Of a stretch of DNA of 64,000 bases, positions 38,958 through 48,310 are shown one piece after another. The stretch spans positions 2,233-66,232 of the forward strand of contig NZ_CP046188.1 of the NCBI RefSeq assembly GCF_012568245.1. The letters are read 5' to 3'. The DNA is from Enterobacteriaceae endosymbiont of Donacia thalassina (GTDB lineage: Bacteria; Pseudomonadota; Gammaproteobacteria; Enterobacterales; Enterobacteriaceae). The position numbers and the translations under genes were made by a program. Position 1 is the first letter of the stretch, and each line of letters starts with the position of its first letter. The notes beneath the pieces were generated by a model. That model was given only the letters and a program-made list of their open reading frames with translations, was not told the DNA's origin and ran no database searches.

Positions 38958-39527
38958 ATGAAAAAATGTTATTCTGTTTTTATTTGTGTTACAGATGGAG
39001 TAGAAGATATAGAAACCATTTCATCTATTGATATTTTAAATAGAAGTAATATAAATGTTAAACTTATTAGTGTAAATAATAAAAAAGAAATAATATGTGC
39101 TCACGGGACAAAAATTATAAGTGATATTTTGTTAAAAGATATAAAAAATGTTCACTTAACAAATGATATAGTAGCAATTATTATTCCAGGTGGTTTACAA
39201 GCATCAGAATATTTTCAAAAAAATTATTTTTTATTAAAATATTTAACAAAATTTAAAAATACTAATCGAATAATTGGAGCAATATGTGCTGCACCTGCAA
39301 TGGTAATTAGTTCTAATAATTTATTTCCTAATGCAAAAATGACTGGATATTTAGGATTAAAATATTTAATATCATATCAACAATGGGTAAAATACCCAGT
39401 TTATTGGGATGATAAATATAAATTATTAACAGCACAAAGTGTAAAATATGCTATTAAATTTAATTTAAAATTAATACAAATTATTTTAGGTCAAAAAATT
39501 TCTTTAAGAATTGAAAAAGAATTATAA
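38958..39527 (+). CDS. yajL: DJ-1/PfpI-family protein YajL
   Basis: Member of the DJ-1 superfamily; E. coli YajL is described as a chaperone/deglycase protecting against carbonyl stress, though its precise activity is debated. The 189-aa product has the nucleophile elbow GAICAAPAMV (Cys110) and the partner Glu16. IIPGGLQASEYF and PNAKMTGYLGLK match E. coli. It lacks the last ten or so residues. It converges on nusB; in E. coli the same orientation holds, with thiL to thiI between them. Confidence 0.9.
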   Translation: MKKCYSVFICVTDGVEDIETISSIDILNRSNINVKLISVNNKKEIICAHGTKIISDILLKDIKNVHLTNDIVAIIIPGGLQASEYFQKNYFLLKYLTKFKNTNRIIGAICAAPAMVISSNNLFPNAKMTGYLGLKYLISYQQWVKYPVYWDDKYKLLTAQSVKYAIKFNLKLIQIILGQKISLRIEKEL

Positions 39528-39570
39528 TAAATAAAAAAATTTACAATTTGAAATTTATTGTACATTAATA

Positions 39571-39598
39571 ATTATTTAAAAATAATATTTTAAATAAT
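39571..39598. terminator. Hairpin between yajL and nusB
   Basis: A perfect 11-bp inverted repeat (ATTATTTAAAA/TTTTAAATAAT, 6-nt loop) lies immediately before the nusB stop, between two convergent genes. It is all A/T, so strength is uncertain, but position favours a shared terminator. Confidence 0.45.
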
Positions 39599-40021
39599 TT
39601 AAATTCTTAATTTATTTGCTATTTTATCTAATACTCCATTAATAAATTTATAACTATTTTCAACTCCTCCAAATTTTTTTGCAAGATAAATACTTTCATT
39701 TATTACAACTTTATAGGGAACATCTAAACGATTTGTTAATTCATATGAAGAAATACGTAAAATTGCTTTTTCAATTTGTCCTAATTCAAATAAATTACGA
39801 AATAAAAATGGTTTTATTAAACTATCTAAATAAATACTATTAACTATTACACCATTTATTAAATCATTAAAATAGTCAATATCAATATTTTTGATATTCT
39901 TTATTGATTCATTTAAAAAATAATATTGAATATCATTCAAATTATTTTTAGATAATTGCCAAGAATAAATTGCTTGTAAAGCATATTTTCTAGACTGATA
40001 CCTATGACCAGTAAATTTCAC
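39599..40021 (-). CDS. nusB: Transcription antitermination factor NusB (GTG start)
   Basis: Binds boxA RNA with S10 to drive antitermination in rRNA operons; a boxA-like element opens this window. It is 140 aa (E. coli 139). HRYQSRKYALQAIYSWQL, LGQIEKAILRISSYEL, VPYKVVINESIYLAKKFGG and KFINGVLDKIA are conserved. The start is a GTG that overlaps the ribH stop as GTGA, indicating translational coupling. It is the last gene of ribD-ribH-nusB, the ancestral order. Confidence 0.95.
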   Translation of the reverse strand: MKFTGHRYQSRKYALQAIYSWQLSKNNLNDIQYYFLNESIKNIKNIDIDYFNDLINGVIVNSIYLDSLIKPFLFRNLFELGQIEKAILRISSYELTNRLDVPYKVVINESIYLAKKFGGVENSYKFINGVLDKIANKLRI

Positions 40022-40518
40022 TTATCTTCCTTTTCATCTTTTGTATGTAATAATTGTATTGATTTAAATATATTAATCATTTCTAATAAAGTTAAAGCAG
40101 CTTCAGTACCTCTATTTCCTATTTTAATACCTGATCTTTCAATTGCTTGTTCAATATTATTTGTTGTTAAAATACTAAAAGAAATTGGAATATTATTTTG
40201 TACTGATAAATTAGATATTTGAGAACAAACTTCTTGAGATAAATATTTAAAATGATATGTTTCTCCTTTAATAATTGTCCCAATAGCTATTATACCATCA
40301 TAAATATTTTTTTGTATTAATAAATTAATAACTGATGCTATTTCATAACTTCCTGGAACCCAACATATAGTTATATTTTTATCTTGTACCATACCAATTC
40401 TCTGTAGAGTATCAATAGTAGCATATAATAAATTTTTATTTATAAATGTATTAAATCTTGATATAACAATAGCAATAAAGGCATTAGGAGCTATAATGTT
40501 TTCATCAATAATTTTCAT
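40018..40518 (-). CDS. ribH: 6,7-dimethyl-8-ribityllumazine synthase
   Basis: Condenses 5-amino-6-ribitylaminouracil with dihydroxybutanone phosphate, the penultimate riboflavin step. It is 166 aa (E. coli RibE/RibH 156). Substrate motifs are VISRFNTFI, VPGSYEIA and IKGETYHFKYL with the general base His89; the C-terminal helix carries NRGTEAALTLLEM. The product is about ten residues long at the C-terminus. AAGGA lies upstream. It sits between ribD and nusB with a 4-nt overlap to nusB. Confidence 0.95.
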   Translation of the reverse strand: MKIIDENIIAPNAFIAIVISRFNTFINKNLLYATIDTLQRIGMVQDKNITICWVPGSYEIASVINLLIQKNIYDGIIAIGTIIKGETYHFKYLSQEVCSQISNLSVQNNIPISFSILTTNNIEQAIERSGIKIGNRGTEAALTLLEMINIFKSIQLLHTKDEKEDK

Positions 40519-40546
40519 AATATTTTATATATCCTTTTTTATAAAA

Positions 40547-41659
40547 TTATTTAATAGGTTTTAATGTTAATTTTAAGTCTGGACCTATTTTTTTTATATT
40601 TGTGAAACAAAACTTAGGAATATTAATAATATTCATAAATTTTTTTATTTTACATAAATTTAATGAATGATTTCCTAATAATTTAGGTGTTAAATATATT
40701 ATTAATTCATCTATTAAATTATAAGTAATTAAATATCCAGATAATATACTTCCAGCTTCTATAAGGATAGAATTAATTTCTTTATTACCTAATATTTTAA
40801 ATAGATATTTTAAATCAAAATAACCATTAATTTCAGGAATAATAATTTGTTCTACATAGTTAGGCCAATTTTCAAAAGTATATTTTAATTTTATTAAAAA
40901 TATTTTCCCAGGATATAAAATTATTTTATCAGTAGGTTTTATTTTATTTAATCTATCTAGAATAATTCTAATTGGTTGTCTTAATGATTTTTTAGGATAT
41001 ATTTTTTTTATATTATAATTTAATTTTTTCCATTTAACTAATAATGTAGAATTATCTTTTAAAATAGTTTTACTTGTACTTAAAATAGCTGTACTTTTTG
41101 CTCTTAATTTTTGAACATCTTTCCTAGAAATTTTTGATGATAACCATTTACTATTTCCATTTAATAATGCAATTTTACCATCTAAAGAAGTTGCTAATTT
41201 AAGTTGTATCCAAGGAATACCAGTACGCATTCTTTTAAAAAATCCGTAATTTATGGATTGTGCTTTTTTTGATAAAATATTATTGGTTATTTGAATTCCT
41301 TTATTATATAAGAATTCTAATCCTTTACCATTTATTTTTGGATTAGGATCTTTTGAAGCAACTACTAATCTTTTTATTTTAGCATTAACTAATGCATTAC
41401 AACAAGAAGGTGTTAAATTTGTATAATTACAAGGTTCTAATGTTAGATAAACTGTTGATCCTTTTGTATATTTACCTGCCATGTTTAATGCATTAATTTC
41501 TGCATGAGATTCTCCTGCTTTAAAATGGAAACCTTTTCCAACAATTTTTTTATTATTAACAATAATACATCCTACATTTGGGTTAGGAGTTGTAGTAAAA
41601 ATACCTAACTTTGCTAATTTAATTGCATACATCATATAAAATTTATCTATTGAATACAT
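40547..41659 (-). CDS. ribD: Riboflavin biosynthesis deaminase/reductase RibD
   Basis: Bifunctional enzyme: an N-terminal zinc deaminase (about 1-145) and a C-terminal NADPH reductase act in steps 2 and 3 of riboflavin synthesis. It is 370 aa (E. coli 367). Deaminase ligands are His52/Glu54 in SHAEINALNMAGK and Cys77, Cys86 in EPCNYTNLTPSCCNAL. The reductase shows WIQLKLATSLDGKIALLNG, RPIRIILDRL and LIEAGSILSGYL. AAGG precedes the ATG. No FMN riboswitch is visible upstream. The other riboflavin genes (ribA, ribB, ribC) are not in the window. Confidence 0.95.
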   Translation of the reverse strand: MYSIDKFYMMYAIKLAKLGIFTTTPNPNVGCIIVNNKKIVGKGFHFKAGESHAEINALNMAGKYTKGSTVYLTLEPCNYTNLTPSCCNALVNAKIKRLVVASKDPNPKINGKGLEFLYNKGIQITNNILSKKAQSINYGFFKRMRTGIPWIQLKLATSLDGKIALLNGNSKWLSSKISRKDVQKLRAKSTAILSTSKTILKDNSTLLVKWKKLNYNIKKIYPKKSLRQPIRIILDRLNKIKPTDKIILYPGKIFLIKLKYTFENWPNYVEQIIIPEINGYFDLKYLFKILGNKEINSILIEAGSILSGYLITYNLIDELIIYLTPKLLGNHSLNLCKIKKFMNIINIPKFCFTNIKKIGPDLKLTLKPIK

Positions 41660-41944
41660 AATAACCTTAATAATTTTGAATATTAAATATTCTAATAATT
41701 TAAAATTTTAATATTAATAATTATAATTTAATATAATAAATATTTTTAATATAAAATTAAATAAAAATTTATAAAAATTAATTTTTTATTTAAATATTTA
41801 ATAAATATAAATTATGATAATTATATATAATATATATAAAAAATATGATATTTCTAATTATTTAATTAATTATTAAATTAATTTTAATATAAAAAATTAA
41901 AATAAATATTTTAAATAAATTTTATCTTAAGAGATGATATTTAC

Positions 41945-43489
41945 ATGAAAAAAAAAATTATTCTTTTTGATACTACATTACGTGATGGAGAACAATCGCT
42001 TAAATCTAATTTAAGTATTAAAGAAAAAATAGAAATAGCAATAGCATTAGAAGAAATGGGTATTGATATTATCGAAGTTGGTTTTCCTATTTCCTCCCCT
42101 ACAGATTATCAAACTTCCAAAAAAATATCACATATTATAAAAAATAGTAAATTATGTGGTTTAGCTAGATGTAAAGAAAAAGATATAGATATGGTATATA
42201 AATCATTAAAAAAATCTGATAATTTTAGAATACATATTTTTTTAGCAACTTCTCCTATACATATTATTACAAAATTAAAAACTACTTTAAATAAAGTAAT
42301 AGAAAAAATATCATTTATGATAAAATATGCTCGTAAATACACTGATGATATTGAATTTTCTTGTGAAGACGGAAGTAGAACACCTATAAATGATTTATGT
42401 TTAGTTGTAAAAACAGCTATTGATGCAGGAGCAACAACTATTAATATTCCAGATACAGTAGGTTATATATTTCCCCAAGAATATTACAATATAATTTCTT
42501 ATTTAAAAAAAAAAGTAGACAATATAGATAAATGTATTCTTTCAGTTCATACACATAATGATTTAGGAATGGCAGTAGGAAATGCCATTACTGCAATAAA
42601 TGCAGGAGCCAGACAAATAGAAGGAACTATCAATGGTATAGGAGAAAGAGCTGGTAATTGTGCTTTAGAAGAAGTAATTATGGCTCTATATACTAGAAAA
42701 AAAAATACGAATTTTTACACTAACATAAATTATCAAAAAATATATTATACAAGTAAAATAGTTAGTAAAATTTGTAATATTCCATTAGCTATACATAAAG
42801 CTATTGTAGGAAGTAATGCTTTTTCTCATTCGTCCGGGATTCATCAGGATGGCATGATAAAAAATAAAAAAACTTATGAAATATTAAATCCCCAAAATAT
42901 AGGTTTAAATAAAACAGAAATTAATCTTACTTCTAAATCAGGAAGAGCTGCAGTTAAATATCATATGAAATTAATGGGATATAAAAAAAATACATATGAT
43001 ATTAATAAATTATATAATAAATTTATAAAATTAGCTGATAAAAAAGGACAAATTTTTAATTATGATCTAGAAGCATTAGCATTTAATAATGAAATAGAAA
43101 ATAATACAAATTATTATTCATTAATATATTTTAATGTACAATCAAATTCAAATATATCGATTGCAACTATAAAATTAAAATGTGGAAAATTAATAAAACT
43201 AGAAGCAGCAACAGGATTAGGACCAGTTGATGCAATATATAAAACAATAATTAGAATAACAAAATATAATATAAAACTTATTCAATATATTTTAACAGCT
43301 AAAAGTCATACGGAAAAATCAATTGGACAAGTTGATATTAAAATAGAGTATAAAAAAAAATTTTTTCATGGAATTGGTATATCTAAAGATATTATGAAGG
43401 CTTCAGTTATCTCAATTATTAATTGTCTTAATAATATTTGGAGATCAGATCAAGTACAAAAAAATATATTAAAAAACGATAAATTTTAA
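41945..43489 (+). CDS. leuA: 2-isopropylmalate synthase
   Basis: First committed leucine enzyme: acetyl-CoA plus 2-ketoisovalerate to 2-isopropylmalate. It is 514 aa (E. coli 523). The TIM-barrel has DTTLRDGEQ (9-17) and HTHNDLGMAVGNA with metal ligands, then INGIGERAGNCALEE. The C-terminal LeuA dimer domain for leucine feedback is retained (GPVDAIYKTI, IGQVDIKIEY). No leucine-rich leader peptide or attenuator is visible in the 285-nt A+T spacer upstream. It opens leuABCD. Confidence 0.97.
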   Translation: MKKKIILFDTTLRDGEQSLKSNLSIKEKIEIAIALEEMGIDIIEVGFPISSPTDYQTSKKISHIIKNSKLCGLARCKEKDIDMVYKSLKKSDNFRIHIFLATSPIHIITKLKTTLNKVIEKISFMIKYARKYTDDIEFSCEDGSRTPINDLCLVVKTAIDAGATTINIPDTVGYIFPQEYYNIISYLKKKVDNIDKCILSVHTHNDLGMAVGNAITAINAGARQIEGTINGIGERAGNCALEEVIMALYTRKKNTNFYTNINYQKIYYTSKIVSKICNIPLAIHKAIVGSNAFSHSSGIHQDGMIKNKKTYEILNPQNIGLNKTEINLTSKSGRAAVKYHMKLMGYKKNTYDINKLYNKFIKLADKKGQIFNYDLEALAFNNEIENNTNYYSLIYFNVQSNSNISIATIKLKCGKLIKLEAATGLGPVDAIYKTIIRITKYNIKLIQYILTAKSHTEKSIGQVDIKIEYKKKFFHGIGISKDIMKASVISIINCLNNIWRSDQVQKNILKNDKF

Positions 43490-43506
43490 AAATTTAAGGA
43501 ATAATT

Positions 43507-44598
43507 ATGGCAGATATATTTAAGATAGCTATCTTACCTGGAGATGGTATTGGTCCTGAAGTAATGAAACAAGCAATTAAAATATTAGAAAAAATTGAAA
43601 AATATATAACTAAAAAAATAGTTATTGATACATATACCGTTGGTGGAGCAGCTATAAATTTATATGGTAATCCATTACCTAAAAAAACATTATACGGTTG
43701 TGAAAAATCTGATGCTATATTATTTGGTTCTGTTGGAGGATCTGAATGGGATTATTTACCTTTAAATAAAAGACCCGAGAAAGGATCATTATTAAAATTA
43801 AGAAAACATTTTAACTTATTTGCAAATATACGTCCTTCTTTTTTCTATAAAGATTTAAGTATTTTAAGTCCTTTAAAAGAAAAAATTTTAAATAAAGGTT
43901 TTGATATTATTTGTATTAGAGAACTAACAGGAGGTATATATTTTGGTTTACCTAATGGAAGAAAAGGAAAAGGTATAGATGAATATGCATTTGATACTGA
44001 AATCTATTCAAGATTTGAAATAGAAAGAATAGCACATATTGCTTTTAATATTGCTTTAAAAAGAAAAAAAAAAATTTGTTCTATTGATAAAGCAAATGTC
44101 TTAAATACATCTATATTATGGCGTGAAGTTTTAACAGATATATCTAAACAATATATATCGGTCAAATTAGAACATATGTATATTGATAATGCTGTTATGC
44201 AATTAATGAAAAATCCTTCACAATTTGATGTTATATTATGCTCCAATTTATTTGGAGATATAATATCCGATCAATGTGCTATGATTTCTGGATCAGTAGG
44301 TAATTTACCGTCAGCAAGTTTTAATCAAAATTATTTTGGTTTATATGAACCTTCAGGGGGTTCTGCTCCTAATATTGCAGGTAAAAATATAGCTAATCCT
44401 ATAGCACAAATATTATCACTAGCAATGTTAATTGAATATTCTTTAAAAGAAAGAAATATATCTCAAAAAATAAAAAATGCTATCCAAAAAATATTAAATT
44501 TAGGTTATAGAACTAAAGATTTATTTACTAATAGTAAAAATGAAAAAATAATTACAACTGATGATATGGGAACATTAATTATGGAATCTATTATATAA
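43507..44598 (+). CDS. leuB: 3-isopropylmalate dehydrogenase
   Basis: NAD-dependent oxidative decarboxylation of 3-isopropylmalate. It is 363 aa, exactly the E. coli length. Motifs are ILPGDGIGPEVM (9-20), GSVGGSEWD, LRKHFNLFANIRPS, IRELTGGIYFG, SIDKANVL and GDIISDQCAMISGSVGNLPSAS. YEPSGGSAPNIAGKNIANP is near-identical to E. coli. It starts 17 nt after leuA with AAGGA as ribosome-binding site. Confidence 0.97.
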   Translation: MADIFKIAILPGDGIGPEVMKQAIKILEKIEKYITKKIVIDTYTVGGAAINLYGNPLPKKTLYGCEKSDAILFGSVGGSEWDYLPLNKRPEKGSLLKLRKHFNLFANIRPSFFYKDLSILSPLKEKILNKGFDIICIRELTGGIYFGLPNGRKGKGIDEYAFDTEIYSRFEIERIAHIAFNIALKRKKKICSIDKANVLNTSILWREVLTDISKQYISVKLEHMYIDNAVMQLMKNPSQFDVILCSNLFGDIISDQCAMISGSVGNLPSASFNQNYFGLYEPSGGSAPNIAGKNIANPIAQILSLAMLIEYSLKERNISQKIKNAIQKILNLGYRTKDLFTNSKNEKIITTDDMGTLIMESII

Positions 44599-44614
44599 TA
44601 AAAAGGTATAGTAT

Positions 44615-46009
44615 ATGGGCAAAACATTATATGAAAAAATATATGATAGACATATTATTCTTAATATAAGAAATAATATTAATTTATTATATATTGATAG
44701 ACATTTTATTCATGAAGTTACTTCACCTCAAGCATTTGAAGGATTAAGAAATAAAAATAGAAAAGTTTATAGATCAAATAAAACTTTTGCAACTATGGAT
44801 CATAATGTATCTACTAAAGTAAAAAATATAGGAGCATCTGGAAATATAGCAAAACAACAAATGGAAACACTTATAAAAAATTGTAAAAATTTTAATATTA
44901 AATTATATGATATTTATCATCCTTTACAAGGTATTATACATGTTATAGGACCAGAACAGGGTATTACATTACCTGGAATGGTTATTGTATGTGGAGACTC
45001 TCATACTTCTACTCATGGAGCATTTGGTGCATTAGCTTTTGGAATAGGTACTTCAGAAGTAGAACATGTTTTAGCTACTCAAACACTAAAACAAAATCGT
45101 GCTAAAAATATGTTAATAAATATAGTTGGTAAAACACCTAAAAATATTACAGCAAAAGATATTATTTTATCAATAATTAGAAAAATTGGTATTAGTGGGG
45201 GTAACGGATATATTATTGAATTTAATGGTCATGTTATAAAAGAATTAAGCATGGAAGCTAGAATGACAATTTGTAATATGTCAATTGAAATGGGAGCTAA
45301 AGCAGGATTAATTGCACCAGATAATATTACTTTATCATATTTAAAAAATAAAAAATTTACTCCTAAAGGAATATTATGGAAAAAAGCTTTAGAATATTGG
45401 AAAACATTATATAGTGATCATGATGCAAAATTTGATAAAATTATAAATATAAATATTACTCAGTTAACACCACAAATTTCTTGGGGAACTAATCCTGAAC
45501 AAGTAATAGGTATAAATGAACCTATTCCATTAATAAATTCTTATAATAATAAAAATAAAAAAAAATTAGCTATAAAAGCATTAAAATATATGAATTTACA
45601 TGAAGGTATAAAATTAATTAATTTAAAAATTAATAAGGTTTTTATTGGTTCTTGTACAAATTCTAGAATCGAAGATTTAAGATCTGCAGCAAAAATTATT
45701 TCAGGGAAAAAAATTGCTCCTCATATTACAGCAATAGTTGTACCAGGTTCTAATATGGTCAAAAAACAAGCTGAAGCAGAAGGTTTAGATAAAATTTTTA
45801 AAAATGCTGGTTTTGAATGGAGATATTCAGGATGTTCTATGTGTTTAGCAATGAATGATGATAAATTACAACCCGGAGAAAGATGTGCTTCTACTAGTAA
45901 TAGAAATTTTGAAGGTCGTCAAGGTCGTAATAGTAGAACACACCTAGTAAGTCCTATTATTGCAGCAATAACAGCTATACATGGTTATTTTATTAATATA
46001 AATAAATAA
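44615..46009 (+). CDS. leuC: 3-isopropylmalate dehydratase large subunit
   Basis: Aconitase-family subunit carrying the 4Fe-4S cluster for isomerising 2- to 3-isopropylmalate. It is 464 aa (E. coli 466). Cluster cysteines are in IGSCTNSRIEDLR and SGCSMCLAMND. The N-terminal HEVTSPQAFEGLR and VCGDSHTSTHGAFGALAFG are highly conserved. It begins 17 nt after leuB and pairs with LeuD. Cluster supply would use A-type carriers such as ErpA at 58290-58625. Confidence 0.97.
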   Translation: MGKTLYEKIYDRHIILNIRNNINLLYIDRHFIHEVTSPQAFEGLRNKNRKVYRSNKTFATMDHNVSTKVKNIGASGNIAKQQMETLIKNCKNFNIKLYDIYHPLQGIIHVIGPEQGITLPGMVIVCGDSHTSTHGAFGALAFGIGTSEVEHVLATQTLKQNRAKNMLINIVGKTPKNITAKDIILSIIRKIGISGGNGYIIEFNGHVIKELSMEARMTICNMSIEMGAKAGLIAPDNITLSYLKNKKFTPKGILWKKALEYWKTLYSDHDAKFDKIININITQLTPQISWGTNPEQVIGINEPIPLINSYNNKNKKKLAIKALKYMNLHEGIKLINLKINKVFIGSCTNSRIEDLRSAAKIISGKKIAPHITAIVVPGSNMVKKQAEAEGLDKIFKNAGFEWRYSGCSMCLAMNDDKLQPGERCASTSNRNFEGRQGRNSRTHLVSPIIAAITAIHGYFININK

Positions 46010-46020
46010 AGAGAATTTTT

Positions 46021-46620
46021 ATGCAAAAAAAATTACAATATAATGGTATTATAGTTCCTTTAGATATATCAAATATTGACACAGATGTTATTATACCAAA
46101 ACAATTTTTACAAAAAAATAATAAAAAAGGATTTGGAAAACATTTATTTAATGATTGGAGATATTTAGATAATAAAAGTAAAATACCTAATCCTAATTTT
46201 ATTTTAAATAAAAAAGAATTTAAAAATTCAAAAATTTTATTAACTCGAGAAAATTTTGGTTGTGGTTCATCAAGAGAACATGCCCCATGGGCATTATTAG
46301 ATTTTGGTTTTCATACTATCATTGCATCTAGTTATGCAGATATATTTTATAATAATGCTATTAATAATAAATTATTATTAATAATTTTAGAAAAAAAAAT
46401 AATCGATAAACTATTTTTTATAGTAAAAAAATCTCCTGGTATTTTTTGTTATATAAATTTATTATATAAAAAAATTACAATTAATAATCAATTTTTTAAT
46501 TTTAAAATTAGTAAAGATATAATTAATTTTATTATAAGTAATTTAGATCAGATAGATTTAACAAAAAAATATTCAAAAGAAATTAATATTTTTGAAAAAA
46601 AATATTTTCAATTCTTTTAA
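46021..46620 (+). CDS. leuD: 3-isopropylmalate dehydratase small subunit
   Basis: Swivel-domain partner of LeuC. It is 199 aa (E. coli 201). ISNIDTDVIIPKQFL, LLTRENFGCGSSREHAPWAL and ASSYADIFYNNAINN are the substrate-binding signatures. The C-terminal third is drifted. It begins 12 nt after leuC and ends 18 nt before adk, so adk may be read from the leu transcript. Confidence 0.95.
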   Translation: MQKKLQYNGIIVPLDISNIDTDVIIPKQFLQKNNKKGFGKHLFNDWRYLDNKSKIPNPNFILNKKEFKNSKILLTRENFGCGSSREHAPWALLDFGFHTIIASSYADIFYNNAINNKLLLIILEKKIIDKLFFIVKKSPGIFCYINLLYKKITINNQFFNFKISKDIINFIISNLDQIDLTKKYSKEINIFEKKYFQFF

Positions 46621-46637
46621 AATGAGCATATTATAAA

Positions 46638-47306
46638 ATGCGTATAATATTGTTAGGTCCCCCGGGTGTAGGAAAAGGAACTTATGCTAGATTTATTTCT
46701 GAAAAATATAATTTACCAAATATTTCTATAGGAAATATGTTAAGGAATTATATATTAAACAATCAAGATTCTTTTTTAACAAATAAAATAAAAAAATTTA
46801 TTCAAAAAGGAATAATGGTTTCTGATGAAATAATAATTAAAATTATTAAAAAAAGATTATACAATATAGATTGTAAAAGAGGCTTTTTATTAGATGGATA
46901 TCCTAGAAATATTTTACAAGCTAATATTTTAAAAAAAGAAAATATACAAATAAATATAATTTTAGAATTTTATATACCAATAAATCAAATTATTAAAAGA
47001 ATTATGGGAAGAAAAATTCATTTACCTTCAGGAAGAACATATCATGTTATTTTTAATCCTCCTAAAATAAAAAATAAAGATGATATAACAGGAGAAAAAT
47101 TAATTACTCGAACAGATGATAATCTGATTACAATAAATAATCGTTTAAAAGAATATTTAAAACAAACTAAACCATTAGTTAAATATTATAATAAGGATTT
47201 TTTAAAAAATAAAATTATTTATAAAAAAATTAATAATACATTATCTATTTCGGATGTAAAAAAAAAAATAGATAATTTTTTAAAAAAATTTAATAAAAAA
47301 AAATAA
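46638..47306 (+). CDS. adk: Adenylate kinase
   Basis: Balances AMP, ADP and ATP. It is 222 aa (E. coli 214). P-loop GPPGVGKGT (7-15), GNMLRNYIL, LDGYPRNILQAN and the LID region GRTYHVIFNPPK with TGEKLITRTDDN are conserved. About eight Lys/Asn-rich residues extend the C-terminus. It follows leuD closely on the same strand, an arrangement not found in E. coli, where adk lies by htpG and hemH. This is one of the few rearranged joints here. Confidence 0.96.
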   Translation: MRIILLGPPGVGKGTYARFISEKYNLPNISIGNMLRNYILNNQDSFLTNKIKKFIQKGIMVSDEIIIKIIKKRLYNIDCKRGFLLDGYPRNILQANILKKENIQINIILEFYIPINQIIKRIMGRKIHLPSGRTYHVIFNPPKIKNKDDITGEKLITRTDDNLITINNRLKEYLKQTKPLVKYYNKDFLKNKIIYKKINNTLSISDVKKKIDNFLKKFNKKK

Positions 47307-47362
47307 TAATTTTTTCATTTTATTAAAATTTTAATATAAATTATATATAACTATATAATAGT

Positions 47363-47391
47363 TTGTTTATTCAATTTTAATTTGTTATGAT
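47363..47391 (+). promoter_or_regulatory. Promoter of dapA
   Basis: TTGTTT (47363-47368), a 17-nt spacer and TATGAT (47386-47391) preceded by an extended -10 TGT give a credible sigma-70 promoter 25 nt before the dapA ATG. Confidence 0.55.
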
Positions 47392-47416
47392 AATTTAATA
47401 ATTAATATTAATTAAT

Positions 47417-48310
47417 ATGGATTCTAATTTAATGTTTACTGGAAGTATTGTAGCACTTATAACTCCAATGAATCTTAAAGGTAATATTTGTAAAAAAAGT
47501 TTACGAAAACTTATAAAGTACCATATTAATAATGGTACAAAAGCAATTGTTATTATGGGGACAACAGGAGAATCTGCTACATTCACATATAATGAACATA
47601 TAGATATTATAATGTATGCATTAGATTTTTCAGAAAATAAAATACCTATTATAGCTGGAACAGGATTTAATTCTACATCTAAAAGTATAGCAATAATATC
47701 TATTCTTGAAAATTCAGGAATTATAGGTTGTTTAAATATTACTCCTTATTATAATCGTCCTACACAAGAGGGTTTATATCAACATTTTAAAGAAATCGCC
47801 AATAATACTAAATTACCACAAATATTATATAATGTTCCTTCAAGAACAGGTTGTGATTTATTACCAAAAACAATTTATAGATTATCAAAAATTGATAATA
47901 TAATAGGTATTAAAGAAGCTACTGGAGATTTATCTCGTATAAATAAAATTAAAAATTTAATTAAAAAAAAATTTTTTTTAATCAGTGGAGATGATAAAAC
48001 TTCTTTTGAATTTATGTTATTAGGTGGTGATGGTGTTATATCTGTTACAGCTAATATTGCTGCATTAAAAATGAGTAAATTTTGTCATTATATAAAAGAA
48101 AAAAAAATAAATAAAGCAAAAAAAATTAATATAGAATTAATTATGTTGCATAACCAATTATTTATTGAAACTAATCCAATACCCATAAAATGGGCAGCAA
48201 AAAGATTAGGATTAATTAAAAATGATACAATGAGACTTCCTATGACCCCACTTACAGAATATAATCAAAAAATTATAGAAAATACATTAAAAAAATTAAA
48301 ATTAATATAA
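47417..48310 (+). CDS. dapA: 4-hydroxy-tetrahydrodipicolinate synthase DapA
   Basis: Condenses pyruvate with aspartate semialdehyde, entry to lysine and diaminopimelate. It is 297 aa from the first ATG. E. coli DapA starts at the internal MFTGSIVAL (47432), so the true start could be 15 nt later; neither ATG has a clear Shine-Dalgarno. The Schiff-base lysine is in GIKEATG (about 166), the catalytic Tyr in YNVPSRTGCDLLP, and VIMGTTGESATF binds pyruvate. The last 9 nt overlap the end of convergent glyS. Confidence 0.95.
   Translation: MDSNLMFTGSIVALITPMNLKGNICKKSLRKLIKYHINNGTKAIVIMGTTGESATFTYNEHIDIIMYALDFSENKIPIIAGTGFNSTSKSIAIISILENSGIIGCLNITPYYNRPTQEGLYQHFKEIANNTKLPQILYNVPSRTGCDLLPKTIYRLSKIDNIIGIKEATGDLSRINKIKNLIKKKFFLISGDDKTSFEFMLLGGDGVISVTANIAALKMSKFCHYIKEKKINKAKKINIELIMLHNQLFIETNPIPIKWAAKRLGLIKNDTMRLPMTPLTEYNQKIIENTLKKLKLI

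Noticed and set aside
41660..41944. A possible leu leader peptide or attenuator upstream of leuA.
   Set aside because: The short frames there contain at most one or two Leu codons, and no terminator-antiterminator pair is visible.
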